Source: Sabellastarte sp. h YS-2021 (lineage: Eukaryota; Annelida; Polychaeta; Sabellida; Sabellidae). From it: 64,000 bases of DNA. The notes beneath the pieces were generated by a model. That model was not told where the DNA came from and ran no database searches. It was given only the letters and a program-made list of their open reading frames with translations. Where the stretch lies: assembly GCA_964017235.1 (NCBI GenBank), contig OZ024927.1, forward strand, positions 48,985,293-49,049,292, read 5' to 3'. Shown piece after piece: positions 63,591-64,000 of this stretch. The stretch's first letter is position 1, and the number at the start of each line of letters is the position of its first letter. The translations under genes were made by a program, and so were the position numbers.

Positions 63591-64000
63591 GCAAGATCAA
63601 AGGTTAAATCAAGGTCACACCATGACGTTGCACACCTATAACCCCTGACAAATGTCCCTACCAAATATCAACTTCCTAAACCTTATGGTTTCTGAAATAT
63701 AGCCCAGCCAAGGCATTATAGGTTAAGGTCACTACGGCAAGGTCAAAGGTCAAATCAAGGTCACACCATGACATTTTACATCTACACATCCTAGCCAATG
63801 TCCCTACCAAGTATCAATTTCCTACACCTTATGGTTGCCGAGATATAGCCCGGACAAGATTTTATAGGTTAAGGTCACTACGGCAAGGTCAAATCAAGGT
63901 CACACCATTACGTTGCACACCTACAACCCCTAACCAATGTCACTACCAAGTATCAACTTCCTATATCTTACGGTTTCCGAGATATAGCCCAGACAAGATT
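63590..64000 (+). repeat. ~140-bp tandem array running off the window
   Basis: ATCAAGGTCACACCAT recurs at about 63608, 63753 and 63892. Units contain GGTTAAGGTCACTACGGCAAGG, ACCAAGTATCAACTTCCTA and CCGAGATATAGCCC. A DR1-type AGGTCAAAGGTCA is at 63740-63752. Confidence 0.88.

Overview
This is eukaryotic nuclear DNA, most likely from a marine invertebrate and probably a mollusc. The evidence is a multi-exon gene with canonical splice sites, single-pass and ubiquitin-pathway animal proteins, CR1/L2-type LINEs, DIRS-type tyrosine-recombinase retrotransposons and very abundant satellite-bearing non-autonomous elements of the kind described in bivalves. The species assignment is inference. Two host genes are visible. 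The first is the 3'-terminal exon of an unidentified single-pass membrane protein (+ strand, 4987-5375). The second is the 3' half of a USP12/USP46-family deubiquitinase on the minus strand: five coding exons between 62624 and 36604, with the 5' exons beyond the right edge.

Layout. 1-4.8 kb: a LINE 3' half, a second LINE split by a nested repeat, and a short repeat family carrying perfect GTTGCCATGGCAAC palindromes. 5-6.05 kb: membrane-protein exon and 3'UTR. 7.7-10.8 kb: decayed DIRS element. 11.5-13.5 kb: 147-bp tandem array and associated repeat. 15.1-21.4 kb: nearly intact DIRS element (gag, RT/RNase H, tyrosine recombinase, inverted terminal repeats, internal complementary region). 22.8-29.85 kb: a 7.1-kb element with short terminal inverted repeats, filled with 133-bp and 321-bp satellites. 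29.9-36.6 kb: repeats ending in a TATCCCC...GGGGATA hairpin, the last one stopping 11 bp from the USP stop codon. 36.6-62.6 kb: the USP gene. Its third visible intron in transcript order (38073-58565, 20.5 kb) holds a tandem segmental duplication, another decayed DIRS element with a readable empty site, and a second 6.6-kb satellite-bearing element that ends 18 bp from a splice donor. 63.5-64 kb: start of another ~140-bp tandem array.

The strongest theme is that most tandem repeats here lie inside, or end at, units closed by a short GC-rich hairpin with short inverted termini. Five unrelated hairpin sequences share that architecture. This suggests satellites spread and amplify as internal cargo of hairpin-ended (Helentron/HINE-like or MITE-like) elements. 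Two separate elements share a five-monomer, 665-bp higher-order period. No prokaryotic features, CRISPR arrays, rRNA or canonical tRNA genes were found. All boundaries were read by eye, so most repeat-edge coordinates are good to tens of bases. Exon edges, terminal inverted repeats and DIRS ends were located to the base.
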